Part shown: positions 1 through 8,696 of the stretch, piece by piece
How positions within the stretch are numbered: the first letter of the stretch is position 1
How the letters are laid out: every line of letters begins with the position of its first letter
Assembly: GCA_016293915.1 (NCBI GenBank)
Contig: JAEDCY010000002.1
Coordinates: forward strand, 92,325-156,324
Reading direction: 5' to 3'
DNA: 64,000 nt
DNA from: Treponema sp.
GTDB taxonomy: Bacteria > Spirochaetota > Spirochaetia > Treponematales > Treponemataceae
Made by a program: the position numbers and the translations under genes
Notes under the pieces: model-generated
Seen by the model: the letters and a program-made list of their open reading frames with translations, nothing else
What the model was told of the DNA's origin: nothing
The model's database searches: none

Positions 1-640
1 CTACGCGGAAGAGCTGTCCTTGTTCCTGGACCAGGCCTTCAACTAGAGATGCTTGCCCCTTCGCAGCATAGCTGCTCGGAGACTCGCTTAAAATGCTCCA
101 CTGGAGCATTTTATCGGCTTGCAGCCGTCGCTCCCTAAGTTCAGCATGACGGGGATTTAGTTCAGCATGACTGTTTTTATTGTACTGGTCATCTTCCTTG
201 TGGCTTTTGTGTCCGCGGGATTTTTTGATGATGTGATTTATATCAATTCCAATTACGCCGGCTGCCGCTTTTGACATCGCTTCAAGCCAGATTGTTTCTT
301 CTTCTTCAGATTTTTCGTAGGGACGTTCGTATAAATAAAGTACTGCCCAGGTGCGTTCTTTAATTTCTTTTTCTACAGCCGGGTCATTTGCAGAAAGACG
401 TTCGTTCTGGGCCGCCATAAAACGTGCTGCTTCGAGAACTGAATCAACTCCATCCGGTAAAAATTCGTATAAATCAAGGGAAACCGGTACTTCGGGAATA
501 TCTCTGTCATAAAGTCTGTAGCAGCTGATGCGGTTTTTACGCATCTGTTTTCTGAGTTCTTTATATTTTCTTTTTAATCTGTTTGAAAAAAGTTCTGCCT
601 GATATGAGGTTTTGTCTTCATTGTTATTCTGGTTATTCAT
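1..640 (-). CDS. RlmK-like 23S rRNA methyltransferase, N-terminal part (runs off left edge)
   Basis: The minus strand is open from an ATG at 640 to base 1, so the 3' end lies outside the window. The translation has an RlmK-type N-terminus: FSNRLKRKYKELRKQ, then CYRLYDRDIPEVPVSLDLYE, which matches the start of the C-terminal half of E. coli RlmKL (FANRL..., ECYRLYDADLPEY). RlmK-type enzymes methylate guanine N7 in 23S rRNA with SAM; the catalytic domain would lie outside the window. Around positions 60-175 a repeat is inserted in frame and encodes HAEL, RERRLQADK and SESPSSYAAK; after it the family sequence resumes (GLVQEQGQLFRV, where RlmKL has the strand leading to NLTDYLDTG). No clear ribosome binding site is seen. 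RlmI is a possible alternative. Confidence 0.6.
   Translation of the reverse strand, partial: MNNQNNNEDKTSYQAELFSNRLKRKYKELRKQMRKNRISCYRLYDRDIPEVPVSLDLYEFLPDGVDSVLEAARFMAAQNERLSANDPAVEKEIKERTWAVLYLYERPYEKSEEEETIWLEAMSKAAAGVIGIDINHIIKKSRGHKSHKEDDQYNKNSHAELNPRHAELRERRLQADKMLQWSILSESPSSYAAKGQASLVEGLVQEQGQLFRV
60..175. repeat. Palindromic repeat (families E and B) inside rlmK-like gene
   Basis: The segment contains CGGAGACTCGCT, a hairpin built on TGCTCCACTGGAGCA, and GTCGCTCCCTAAG, followed by two copies of TTCAGCATGAC. The same layout recurs inside the N-terminal carB gene (27818-27958). It is translated in the same frame in both hosts, with SESPS followed by AAK. Confidence 0.7.
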
Positions 641-676
641 ATGGAAAGTTTAGCATATATCTGATATAATTAAAAC

Positions 677-874
677 ATGACTGCTACTGAAAAATATCTT
701 GCCATGAATAATGAGTTTTGCAAACTGCGTGATGCCATATACGAAAGTAATGTCGTAGAAGCAGACGAAGATCCGCAGATTCAAAAAACAGTTGAGGCTG
801 CGCTTGGTATTTTGTGTCAGTACCTTGATTATTATAAGGACTTGAACAAAGTAAAGTCGAGGGAGAAAAAATGA
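677..874 (+). CDS. Small hypothetical protein (65 aa)
   Basis: A 65-residue acidic/basic protein without signal peptide or membrane segment; I recognise no family. Its TGA stop overlaps the ATG of the next gene (ATGA at 871-874), so the two are probably translationally coupled. No good Shine-Dalgarno sequence precedes the ATG. The head-to-head position with the RlmK-like gene leaves only 36 bp for promoters. Confidence 0.5.
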   Translation: MTATEKYLAMNNEFCKLRDAIYESNVVEADEDPQIQKTVEAALGILCQYLDYYKDLNKVKSREKK

Positions 875-1878
875 AAAAATTTTTATCAGTTGTTCTTAGC
901 ATTCTTTTTGCTATCTGTCTCTTAGGCACACTTTTACTTTCTGTTGTGCGTAATAACTTCAGTTATTCAAAGCTTGTAAAAATGGCTGGCCAGATGATGA
1001 AGCCGGTTTCTGCGGCTCCTGTTGAAGATGGTCTTTTCCATCCGGGCGATATCCGCTATTCACTTGCTGCTTATGAGGAATTGGGCGATTTTAGTGATTT
1101 CGATTTAAGCAGTATTGATTTGAGCTCAATTGATCTTACAAATATGGATGTGAATGAAATTGTTCAGTCATATCTTGATATGGCTGGAGTTGAAGTTGAA
1201 CCGGAGTTTATTGCAGAAGTACTTGCATCTCCTGAAGTTTCAAAATTTGTAGATCAGTATGTTGGTGAAATTGTTGATTATGTAACCGGAAGTTCTGAAG
1301 AACTTAATATTAATACAGATGATGTCCTGGAAGTTATGAATAAATCTTTGGATATGTATGAAGAGCATACAGGCGAAGTTGTTGACAGAACTGGAATGAA
1401 GGAAGCTGTAGAGAGCAACGTTGTTGAAGCTAAAGCAAGTATTCAGGAAAGTCTTGATTCTGTAAAAGAAGAAAATGCCGAAAGTCTTGAAGCACTTAAA
1501 CAGGTTGATTTCTTCCTTTCTATGAAGTTCTTCCTTATCTGTGCTGGTATATGTCTTCTTCTTGCTTTGCTTATTCTTTTGATTAACCGTAATATTTTTG
1601 CATGGCTGCAGTATGTGTTTATGCCATGTTTTATTGATGGCTTACTTATCTTTATTGCAGGCTGTCTTGCAGGCGGTATTCTTCCTGAAATTATTAAGAC
1701 TGCACTTGATGCTTATGCGCTTCCAAAGGGAATTTACGAAGGAATCTGGAGTCTTGTTTCTGCAATTCTTGGTCAGTTGAAGATTTACGGTCTTGTAGCT
1801 GCTGTACTTGGAATCGGGCTTTTTGTTCTTGGTACAACTTTGGGTAAAAATACAAAGACCAATACTGTTTCTGAATAA
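871..1878 (+). CDS. Hypothetical membrane protein with large extracytoplasmic segment
   Basis: 335 residues. An N-terminal hydrophobic segment (about residues 4-24) is followed by a roughly 180-residue acidic soluble region containing a short repeat (DLSSIDLSSIDL near residue 75) and a possible coiled coil before about residue 210. At least three hydrophobic helices follow from about residue 213 to 325. The topology suggests an inner-membrane protein with a long periplasmic loop. No family recognised. The start codon overlaps the upstream stop, indicating a two-gene operon. Confidence 0.6.
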   Translation: MKKFLSVVLSILFAICLLGTLLLSVVRNNFSYSKLVKMAGQMMKPVSAAPVEDGLFHPGDIRYSLAAYEELGDFSDFDLSSIDLSSIDLTNMDVNEIVQSYLDMAGVEVEPEFIAEVLASPEVSKFVDQYVGEIVDYVTGSSEELNINTDDVLEVMNKSLDMYEEHTGEVVDRTGMKEAVESNVVEAKASIQESLDSVKEENAESLEALKQVDFFLSMKFFLICAGICLLLALLILLINRNIFAWLQYVFMPCFIDGLLIFIAGCLAGGILPEIIKTALDAYALPKGIYEGIWSLVSAILGQLKIYGLVAAVLGIGLFVLGTTLGKNTKTNTVSE

Positions 1879-1897
1879 AAGACAGACAGCGCTTTTT

Positions 1898-1930
1898 CTT
1901 GCAATGGCAGGATTTATTTGTCATTGCAAG
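1898..1930. other. Hairpin after the membrane-protein gene
   Basis: Inverted repeat CTTGCAATG / CATTGCAAG starts 20 bp after the stop codon. There is no T-run on either side, so it is a weak terminator candidate at best. Confidence 0.4.
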
Positions 1931-2032
1931 CGTATACACAACTTTCAAAAAACATTATAATAGTAGTCTCATAATTTGCATTTATCCCACGGCCTGTGTG
2001 TACGTGCGGTAAAAATATATTTTTTGCGTTAG

Positions 2033-2121
2033 CGCTGGGAGCCCCGAAGTACTGCGAAGCAGTATGAGCGGTAGCGAAGGGCGGACATAGCGACGGCAAC
2101 TTGTTGCCGGAACGCCCAGCG
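2033..2121. repeat. Palindromic repeat upstream of the DEAD-box helicase
   Basis: GC-rich segment bounded by CGCTGGG and CCCAGCG with internal inverted repeats (TACTGCGAAGCAGTA; GGCAACTTGTTGCC). It ends 14 bp before the helicase start. It resembles the other palindromic elements of the window in style, but no second copy is seen here. Confidence 0.5.
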
Positions 2122-2134
2122 GAAAAGGATTCTT

Positions 2135-3808
2135 ATGGATTTTACAGAATTTGGTCTTGATGAAAGACTTTTGAAGGGAATTGAAGCCGCCGGTTATGTG
2201 ACTTGTACACCGGTTCAGGAGCAGGTGATTAAGGCTTCTAAGGCAGCAGAGGGTGCTAAAGGCCCTGATTTGTATGTTCAGTCTCAGACTGGAACTGGAA
2301 AAACCTGCGCGTATCTTGTTGCTGTTATTGGTGAAATGCTTAAAGAGCAGAATGCAGGTAAAAAGTGTTTGATTCTTGCTCCAACCCGTGAGCTTGCAGT
2401 TCAGATTGAAGAGGAAGCAAAGGTGCTTGTTGGTACAAGTGGACTTAAGGCATTTTCGGTATATGGTGGTGTTGGTTACGAAAAGCAGATTGCAGCTCTT
2501 AAAAAGGGAGTGGACATTGTTATTGGAACTCCTGGCCGTGTAATCGATTTGAACGAAGGCGGAAACCTGGACCTGAGCAATGCTCACTTCTGTGTAATTG
2601 ATGAAGCTGACCGCATGTTTGATATGGGCTTCTATGATGATCTTCGTAAGATTTTGAAAAAGCTTCCTGAAGCAGAAACAAGACAGACAATGCTTTTCTC
2701 AGCAACTCTCAATACTTATGTAAAGAACCTTGCTTGGGAATATACACGCGACCCGATTGAAATTACAATTGAAGCAGAAAATATTACTGTAAGCGAAATT
2801 CAGCAGGAATTGCTCCACGTCTCAAGCGATGAAAAAATGAAGCTTCTTGTTGGTATTTTGAAGCACGAAAATCCAGAATCAGCAATTATCTTTTGTAATA
2901 CAAAAAGAAGCTGCGAAGTTATTGCAAAACGTCTTGTTATCAACGAGATTGGCGCTGAGTTTATGATTGGCGATTTGCCACAGAGTAAGCGTCTTGCAAT
3001 CCTTAAAAAGTTCAAGGCCGGTGAAATTAAGATTCTCGTGGCAACTGATGTTGCTGCACGCGGTATTGATGTTGATGACCTTGCAATGGTAATAAATTAT
3101 GACCTTCCGGTAGAAGCTGAAAACTATGTTCACCGAATTGGCCGTACAGCCCGTGCAGGAAAATCTGGTAAGGCATATACCTTCTGTTCTGAACAGGATG
3201 TTTATAACCTTCCAGCAATTGAACGCTATATTGAAATGCAGATTCCTGCCACTGTTGCTTACCCTGACCAGATGGAAGAAGATAAGTCTGCCGGTATGTA
3301 TATTAAGACAGAAAACTGGCGTGGGGACGATGATTATGATAATCGCGGCGGCTACCGAAAGGGTAAGGACGGAGACATTCATAACCGTTCAAGAGGCCCT
3401 AGAGATGGTAAGAAGAAATCTTATGGCGATAAAAAGAACAATAGTTATAGAAAAGATTCTTACAAGAAGGGCGGAAAAGATGGTTTCGACAAGTCTGGCC
3501 ACCGTGGCGGCGGAAAGAAGCCTTATATTGACCCGGCTAAGCTTGCAGGTCTTTCTTACGAAGAGCGCATGAAGATGTACAAGGAAGCTTTCGCTTCAGG
3601 CAGCGTTTCTAAGGGGGCAAAAGACATCTACAAGAAGGGCGGTTATAAAAAAGACGGCTATAAGAAGGGCTCTTACAAGAAGGGAGATTACAAGAAGAAT
3701 GGAAAAGTTGGTTTCGACAAGCTCAACCACCGTGATGATAACCAGACACAGAAGGCTCCAGAAAAGAAGAGCTTCTGGCAGAAGGTAAAGTCTTTCTTCG
3801 GCAGGTAA
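2135..3808 (+). CDS. DEAD-box ATP-dependent RNA helicase with basic C-terminal tail
   Basis: 557 aa. Motifs in order: Q motif region (TPVQEQV), Walker A SQTGTGKT (about residues 49-56), PTREL, TPGR, DEAD (VIDEADRMFD), SAT, then the second RecA domain with ARGID and HRIGRTARAG. RhlE-like helicases unwind RNA duplexes in ribosome assembly and mRNA decay. The C-terminal 170 residues are low-complexity and very basic, with repeated YKKG/YKKD units (about residues 500-530), probably RNA-binding. GGAAAAGG precedes the ATG. It is followed by a family C repeat and the ABC-F gene. Confidence 0.9.
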   Translation: MDFTEFGLDERLLKGIEAAGYVTCTPVQEQVIKASKAAEGAKGPDLYVQSQTGTGKTCAYLVAVIGEMLKEQNAGKKCLILAPTRELAVQIEEEAKVLVGTSGLKAFSVYGGVGYEKQIAALKKGVDIVIGTPGRVIDLNEGGNLDLSNAHFCVIDEADRMFDMGFYDDLRKILKKLPEAETRQTMLFSATLNTYVKNLAWEYTRDPIEITIEAENITVSEIQQELLHVSSDEKMKLLVGILKHENPESAIIFCNTKRSCEVIAKRLVINEIGAEFMIGDLPQSKRLAILKKFKAGEIKILVATDVAARGIDVDDLAMVINYDLPVEAENYVHRIGRTARAGKSGKAYTFCSEQDVYNLPAIERYIEMQIPATVAYPDQMEEDKSAGMYIKTENWRGDDDYDNRGGYRKGKDGDIHNRSRGPRDGKKKSYGDKKNNSYRKDSYKKGGKDGFDKSGHRGGGKKPYIDPAKLAGLSYEERMKMYKEAFASGSVSKGAKDIYKKGGYKKDGYKKGSYKKGDYKKNGKVGFDKLNHRDDNQTQKAPEKKSFWQKVKSFFGR

Positions 3809-3810
3809 GC

Positions 3811-3890
3811 AGGGGCGTTACGGGGGGCTAGCCCCCGTTAGAAAGGGTAGCCCGCAATGAAATGCGGGCGCAGGGGAAGGCTTTCCCCTC
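3811..3890. repeat. Family C repeat (intergenic)
   Basis: GGGGCGTTACGGGGG...CCCCCGTTAGAAAGGGTAGC...GCAGGGGAAGGCTTTCCCCTCC. This is the intergenic form of the element found inside gltB, purF, carA and carB(C-half). Confidence 0.75.
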
Positions 3891-3915
3891 CTAAAATAAT
3901 TTTAAGGATTTTTGA

Positions 3916-5568
3916 ATGATTACAGTTAGCGATGTTAGTTTGTCCTTCAGCGAAAAGCCGCTTTTTAAGGACGTTAATCTTAAATTTAATAAGGGAAACT
4001 GTTATGGAATTACTGGTGCTAATGGTGCTGGTAAGTCTACTTTTTTGAAACTTCTTTCCGGAGAGCTCGAAAAAGATTCAGGTCAGATTTTTATGACTCC
4101 GGGAGAGCGTATGGCGGTTTTGAAGCAGGATCACTTTGCTTTTGATGAATATTCTGTAAAAGAAACTGTTATGATGGGATACCCGAAGCTTTATGAGGTT
4201 TCGAAAGCCCGCGACGAGATTTATGCTAAGGCGGATTTTACTGAAGAGGACGGAATTAAGTCTGCTGAGCTTGAGGCTGAGTTTGGAGAACTCGGCGGCT
4301 ACGAAGCAGAAAATGATATTGAACAGATGCTCTCAGGTCTTGGTCTTGAAGAAGATTTCCACGACAAGATGATGAGTGAGCTTGATGAAGGTCAGAAGGT
4401 TCGCGTTTTGCTGGCTCAGGCAATTTATGGTAACCCTGATGCTCTTCTTCTTGATGAGCCTACAAACGGTCTGGATATTGAATCTATTACCTGGCTTGAA
4501 AACTTTTTGCTGGACTTTGAAAACACAGTAATTGTAGTTTCGCATGACCGACACTTTTTGAATACTGTTTGTACTTATATCTGTGATATTGACTTTGGAA
4601 AGATTACTCAGTTCTCTGGTAACTATGACTTCTGGTATCAGATGACTCAGATTATGCAGCGCCAGGCTCACGAGCAGCAGAAGAAGACAGAAGATAAAAT
4701 GAAGGACTTGAAAGAGTTTATTCTCCGATTCTCTTCTAACGCTTCTAAGGCTAAGCAGGCTACCAGCCGAAAAAAGATTTACGATAAATTGGCCGACAGC
4801 CTCGAAGAAATTCCGGTTTCTACACGTAAGTTCCCTTATGTAAACTTTAAGGCTGATCGTGAAATTGGAAACAATGTTCTTGAGATTAAGAAGTTGAATT
4901 ATACTGATGCTGACGGCAATCAGCTTCTTAAGGATTTTTCTCTGGTTGTGAACCGTACTGATAAGATTGCCTTTGTTGGTATTGAGCACAACTCTGTTAC
5001 CGCTTTGTTTGATATTGTAAACGGTGTTAAGCAGCCTGACAGTGGTGAGTTCTTCTGGGGACAGACAACTTCGCAGACTTATCTTCCTCGTGATAACAGC
5101 GAAAGCTTTGCAAATGACCTGAACATCACAGAATGGCTGAAGCAGTATTCTAAGGAGCAGGATGATTCTTATGTCCGCGGATTCCTTGGCCGTATGCTCT
5201 TTACAGGAGATGAATCTTTGAAGAAGGTAAAGGTTCTTTCCGGAGGAGAGAAGGTTCGCTGTATGCTTTCTAAGTTGATGTTAAGTGGGGCTAACTGTAT
5301 TACTATGGATGACCCTACAAACCATCTTGACCTTGAAGCAATTCAGTCGCTCAACGAAGGTTTGATTGCCTTCCCTGGTGTAATTCTTTTCAGTTCTCAT
5401 GACCATGAGTTCATTCAGTCTATTGCAAACCGTATTGTTGAAATTACACCTAACGGAATTATTGACCGCATGATGAGCTTTGATGATTATATTTCTGATC
5501 CGCAGGTTAGTGAGATGAGAAAGAAGCTTTATGAGGGAACTGGTAAGAAGATTAAGTATAGAGTTTAG
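3916..5568 (+). CDS. ABC-F family ATPase (YbiT-like) with degenerate second nucleotide site
   Basis: 550 aa, two ABC domains, no membrane segment, as expected for ribosome-associated ABC-F proteins. Domain 1 has Walker A GANGAGKST (about residues 35-43) and Walker B LLLDEPTNGLD; the signature is LDEGQ rather than LSGGQ. The interdomain linker lies around residues 240-300. Domain 2 has LSGGE, but its P-loop region reads GIEHNSVTAL, lacking the GKS/T triad, and its Walker B is MDDPTNHLD with Asp for the catalytic Glu. The second site therefore looks unable to hydrolyse ATP normally. ATG at 3916 follows TTTTAAGGATTTTTGA. Confidence 0.85.
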   Translation: MITVSDVSLSFSEKPLFKDVNLKFNKGNCYGITGANGAGKSTFLKLLSGELEKDSGQIFMTPGERMAVLKQDHFAFDEYSVKETVMMGYPKLYEVSKARDEIYAKADFTEEDGIKSAELEAEFGELGGYEAENDIEQMLSGLGLEEDFHDKMMSELDEGQKVRVLLAQAIYGNPDALLLDEPTNGLDIESITWLENFLLDFENTVIVVSHDRHFLNTVCTYICDIDFGKITQFSGNYDFWYQMTQIMQRQAHEQQKKTEDKMKDLKEFILRFSSNASKAKQATSRKKIYDKLADSLEEIPVSTRKFPYVNFKADREIGNNVLEIKKLNYTDADGNQLLKDFSLVVNRTDKIAFVGIEHNSVTALFDIVNGVKQPDSGEFFWGQTTSQTYLPRDNSESFANDLNITEWLKQYSKEQDDSYVRGFLGRMLFTGDESLKKVKVLSGGEKVRCMLSKLMLSGANCITMDDPTNHLDLEAIQSLNEGLIAFPGVILFSSHDHEFIQSIANRIVEITPNGIIDRMMSFDDYISDPQVSEMRKKLYEGTGKKIKYRV

Positions 5569-5574
5569 ATTACA

Positions 5575-5680
5575 GGTGGTTTCGATACACCCTTCGGGCA
5601 CTCAACCACCGGTGGTTTCGATACGCCCTTCGGGCACTCAACCACCGGTGGTTGAGTAGGCGAAGCCGTATCGAAACCAC
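5575..5680. repeat. Three family A palindromic repeats in a row
   Basis: Two direct copies of GGTGGTTTCGATAC...CTCAACCACC (5575-5610, 5611-5646) and one inverted copy (5647-5680). They fill the space between the convergent ABC-F and helicase genes and could act as a bidirectional terminator-like structure. Confidence 0.85.
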
Positions 5681-5684
5681 ATTG

Positions 5685-7724
5685 TTACATCTTTGATTTC
5701 AGCGTACTTAAAAAATCTGAGAACATGGCGCCGGTTTCTTCTTCGGTGAGCTGCTTTTGCTGATGGTATTCTACGAGGTTTTCTGGGATTTCATCGAGGA
5801 AGCGGCTTGGGGTAACTTCTGTATAATCAAAGGGACTTCCTGAATAGGTGTCATCATTTTTGAACTGGCGTCTTTTTCTTTTCTGGCAGGAAGTCATTAT
5901 CAGTTTTTCCCGGGCTCTTGTAATTGCAACGTAAAATAATCTTCTTTCTTCTTCTACATCGCCATTGTTTTCTTCAACTGAACGGGCATGGGGGATTAGA
6001 CCTTCTTCAACTCCAGCTATAAAAACAACCGGGAATTCCAGGCCTTTTGAGGCATGAATTGTCATGAGGTTTACTTTACCTTTATTGCTTTCATCATCAC
6101 CATTGTCATGACTGGCAAGGGTAATTCTGTTTAAATAATTATAAAGATTCGGGTTAGTATTGTCCGGATCGTTTTCCCAGGTATCAATAAATTGAGTAAA
6201 CTCTTCAATATTTTTTAATTTATAGCTGACTGCCTTTTCACTTTTTGGATATTCAGAAACAAGGTAACTTTTGTAATCAATGTCATCAACAAACTGACGA
6301 ACCTTATTTGCAAGACCACGTCCGCTTAAAAGCTTCTGACGGTTTTCTTCAATAATATTTACGAAGTTCTGCAGGTCTTCTTTTAGAATATCGCTCGCTT
6401 TTGAAGCTTCGGCATGAATCAGATAATCTATTGCGTTCCAGAGAGTACAACCGTTTAATTCGGCGGCTTCATTCATAAGCTGAATTGCTGCACGGCCGAT
6501 TCCACGTCGAGGTGTATTTATAATTCGCAAGAGGTTAATATCATCATCATGGTTTGAAATAACACGTAGATAAGAAATTACATCCTTAATTTCTTTGCGT
6601 TCAAAAAAGGAGGTACCGCCGCTCATTGTATAAGGTATATTATTTTGTAAAAAAGCTTCCTCTATATATCGGCTTTGAGTATTTGCGCGCATGAGTACGC
6701 CAAAATCATCATACTTACGCTTTTCTTCAACTGCAATTCCAAGAATTGATTCAGCGATAAAATCTGCTTCATCAGTTTCGTTTTGCGGCATGAAGATTTC
6801 TATTGGTTTTCCAGCTCCTTTTCCGCTCCAGAGTTTTTTATCTTTGCGGTTTGTGTTATGACTGATTACACCGTTAGCCGCCTCGAGAATTGTACCTGTT
6901 GAGCGGTAATTCTGTTCAAGGCGGATTTCTGTTACATCGAAATCTTTTTCAAAATTGATGATGTTCTGATAGTCTGCTCCACGCCAGGAATAAATAGACT
7001 GGTCGTCGTCTCCTACGACGGCTACGTTTTTGTCGGCAAGCAGGTGCATCATTTCATACTGCTGATGGCTTGTGTCCTGGAATTCGTCTACCATGAGGTA
7101 TTTATAGCGTTCACGGTAGCGCTCAAGAACCTCGGGGAACTCGCGGAAAAGTTTGATTGGAAGAACTATGAGATCATCAAAGTCTACGGCGTTGTATAAT
7201 TTGAGTCCTTCCTGATACATTTCGTAAAGCGGACGATACATGTCGTTTGCAGTTTCCCAGTTCTTGCGGCCGGTTTTTATGTTTGAAATCAGGTTTCCGA
7301 TTGTGTAGATATCCATTGCTTCTGGCGAGAATTTTAGTTCGCGACCACATTCTTTGATAAGTGCAACGCGGTCTGTTTCGTCATAAATAGAAAAGTTTTC
7401 TCGCCAGCCCAACTTGTCGATATCCTGACGCAGGATGCGGACTCCAAAAGCATGAAAAGTTGAAACTGTAAGATTCTGTAGTTTTTTCTGAGTCAGATCC
7501 TTGATGCGGTCTGCCATTTCTTTTGCGGCTTTGTTTGTAAAAGTAAGGGCAAGAATCTGGCTTTGTGGAATTCCTTTGTCCAGCATGTGTGCAATTCTGG
7601 AGGTAATTACACTGGTTTTTCCGCTGCCAGCTCCGGCAATTATGAGGATTGCACCTTCTGTTGTAGTTACGGCACGATACTGCTGGGGATTAAGTTTATT
7701 TTTAAGGGATTCCAAGTCAAGCAT
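5685..7724 (-). CDS. ATP-dependent DNA helicase, UvrD/Rep/PcrA family
   Basis: 679 aa, the usual length for Rep. Superfamily 1A motifs in order: Q motif NPQQYRAV, Walker A AGAGSGKT, Walker B/DExx VDEFQDTS, GDDDQSIYSWRGAD (III), LEQNYRST (IV), MTIHASKGLEF (V), VAITRAREKL (VI). Members translocate 3'-5' on single-stranded DNA in replication restart or repair. The C-terminal region lacks a long PcrA-like extension, so Rep is the closer match. It may be co-transcribed with the upstream A24 peptidase, 33 bp away. No strong ribosome binding site is visible. Confidence 0.9.
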   Translation of the reverse strand: MLDLESLKNKLNPQQYRAVTTTEGAILIIAGAGSGKTSVITSRIAHMLDKGIPQSQILALTFTNKAAKEMADRIKDLTQKKLQNLTVSTFHAFGVRILRQDIDKLGWRENFSIYDETDRVALIKECGRELKFSPEAMDIYTIGNLISNIKTGRKNWETANDMYRPLYEMYQEGLKLYNAVDFDDLIVLPIKLFREFPEVLERYRERYKYLMVDEFQDTSHQQYEMMHLLADKNVAVVGDDDQSIYSWRGADYQNIINFEKDFDVTEIRLEQNYRSTGTILEAANGVISHNTNRKDKKLWSGKGAGKPIEIFMPQNETDEADFIAESILGIAVEEKRKYDDFGVLMRANTQSRYIEEAFLQNNIPYTMSGGTSFFERKEIKDVISYLRVISNHDDDINLLRIINTPRRGIGRAAIQLMNEAAELNGCTLWNAIDYLIHAEASKASDILKEDLQNFVNIIEENRQKLLSGRGLANKVRQFVDDIDYKSYLVSEYPKSEKAVSYKLKNIEEFTQFIDTWENDPDNTNPNLYNYLNRITLASHDNGDDESNKGKVNLMTIHASKGLEFPVVFIAGVEEGLIPHARSVEENNGDVEEERRLFYVAITRAREKLIMTSCQKRKRRQFKNDDTYSGSPFDYTEVTPSRFLDEIPENLVEYHQQKQLTEEETGAMFSDFLSTLKSKM

Positions 7725-7757
7725 AGGGTTATATATTACGCAGAGGGCGGACGAGGG

Positions 7758-8312
7758 TCAAGGGAGATTATAAAAAAAATATGCTGTAAAAAATATTATC
7801 TGAATAATATATGCTGTAATCAGGCCAAAAGCCATAAAAGGGATAAAAGGAAAAGCTTTATGGCCGATTTTTTTGTTCATGATTAACAGGGTGAGAATAA
7901 CTTCTGCAGCAAAGCAGACTGCAATCATCTGTGGAATTAGAAAAAGCCCCTGAAAAAAACCGAACCAGACATCTGCCGGGCCAAGTTTATTTTTTGTGAT
8001 TTTTCTTACGGCAAAATAAAAGCTTCCGGTAATCATTGATGATAAAATAAAAATCCACATTCCGGTGCGGTTAAAAATTAAATGACAAGCCAGGGCAAAG
8101 AAAACAGAAATCCATTGAAGGTATATGTTTGCAGAGAGAGTTTTGATATCTTCTATTGTAAGTATTAATGAGAAAAAGAAAATAACACAAAAAGAGCATA
8201 TATTGTAAAGTGAAAAAATCATAATTAAAGTATAAATTATCCAGAATGTCTGGTCAATTTTATTTATGCTGATATAAAGAATATAAATAAAACTATTGCA
8301 AGGCTTCCGCAT
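7758..8312 (-). CDS. A24 family (prepilin-type) peptidase, small
   Basis: Hydrophobic protein of about 185 aa with roughly six membrane segments. It carries both aspartates of the A24 fold: IEDIKT in the first loop and GPADVWFG as the GxGD-like motif (Ala for the second Gly). Such peptidases cleave prepilin-like leader peptides at the inner membrane; the N-terminal methylase domain is absent, as in short family members. The start is uncertain: ATG at 8312 lies inside the terminal repeat of the 8301-8512 element, and an ATG at 8222 is an alternative. Neither has a clear Shine-Dalgarno sequence. Confidence 0.65.
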   Translation of the reverse strand: MRKPCNSFIYILYISINKIDQTFWIIYTLIMIFSLYNICSFCVIFFFSLILTIEDIKTLSANIYLQWISVFFALACHLIFNRTGMWIFILSSMITGSFYFAVRKITKNKLGPADVWFGFFQGLFLIPQMIAVCFAAEVILTLLIMNKKIGHKAFPFIPFMAFGLITAYIIQIIFFTAYFFYNLP

Positions 8313-8512
8313 TGTAAACACTTTTCCGTAATGTTGGCGCGAAGGAGCGGGGCGTGGTTCAAAAACACTCTTTTTGTGGCTGCTGCGAAGCGGCAGTTCA
8401 ATAGTTTCTATACCACAAAAAGCGTGTAGCGCATTATTGCGCGGTTTTGAATCACGCAACCGTGACTGGGAGCCATAAATTCGGGATTTTTGTTTATTAT
8501 GCGGAAGCCCTG
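8301..8512. mobile_element. MITE-like element with inverted ends and 12-bp direct repeats
   Basis: The ends are GGCTTCCGCAT (8302-8312) and ATGCGGAAGCC near 8500-8510. The element is flanked by identical 12-bp direct repeats AAAACTATTGCA (8289-8300 and 8513-8524). The interior has further inverted pairs (GTGGTTCAAAA / TTTTGAATCAC) and no long coding frame of its own. It sits between the A24 peptidase start and the asnB promoter. Confidence 0.6.
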
Positions 8513-8531
8513 AAAACTATTGCAGAAACTA

Positions 8532-8560
8532 TTGCAGAATATCTTTTAAAACGATAATAT
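8532..8560 (+). promoter_or_regulatory. asnB promoter
   Basis: -35 TTGCAG (8532-8537), 17-bp spacer, -10 TAATAT (8555-8560). The predicted transcript start near 8567 is just before the hexaloop hairpin at 8570. The -35 lies in an extra copy of AACTATTGCAG. Confidence 0.6.
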
Positions 8561-8569
8561 GAAATATAT

Positions 8570-8630
8570 ACGACAAAGAAGCCGTAGATAATATTTCGCA
8601 AAACCGCGAGATACTGTCTACGGCTTTTTT
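8570..8630 (+). promoter_or_regulatory. ANTAR-type hexaloop/terminator leader of asnB
   Basis: The short hairpin ACGAC-[AAAGAA]-GCCGT (8570-8585; one A.C mismatch) has a six-base loop with A1 and G4. Its 3' part is also the 5' arm of a terminator: AAGCCGTAGA (8579-8588) pairs with TCTACGGCTT (8617-8626), followed by TTTTTT. The two folds exclude each other, as expected for ANTAR antitermination. Confidence 0.75.
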
Positions 8631-8696
8631 CGTTTTAAATTGAATTTGGAGGAAAGGAAGAAGCGCTGAGAAATTGGGAAGAAGAGAAAGATTCTA

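Noticed and set aside
1..46. Plus-strand open frame ending ...DQAFN stop at the left edge
   Set aside because: The minus strand across the same bases continues an RlmK-like protein with family-consistent residues, so this is a shadow frame.
1694..2587. Long minus-strand frames opposite the membrane-protein and helicase genes
   Set aside because: They are antisense to well-supported genes, have Ser/Cys/Leu-rich shadow composition and no ribosome binding sites.
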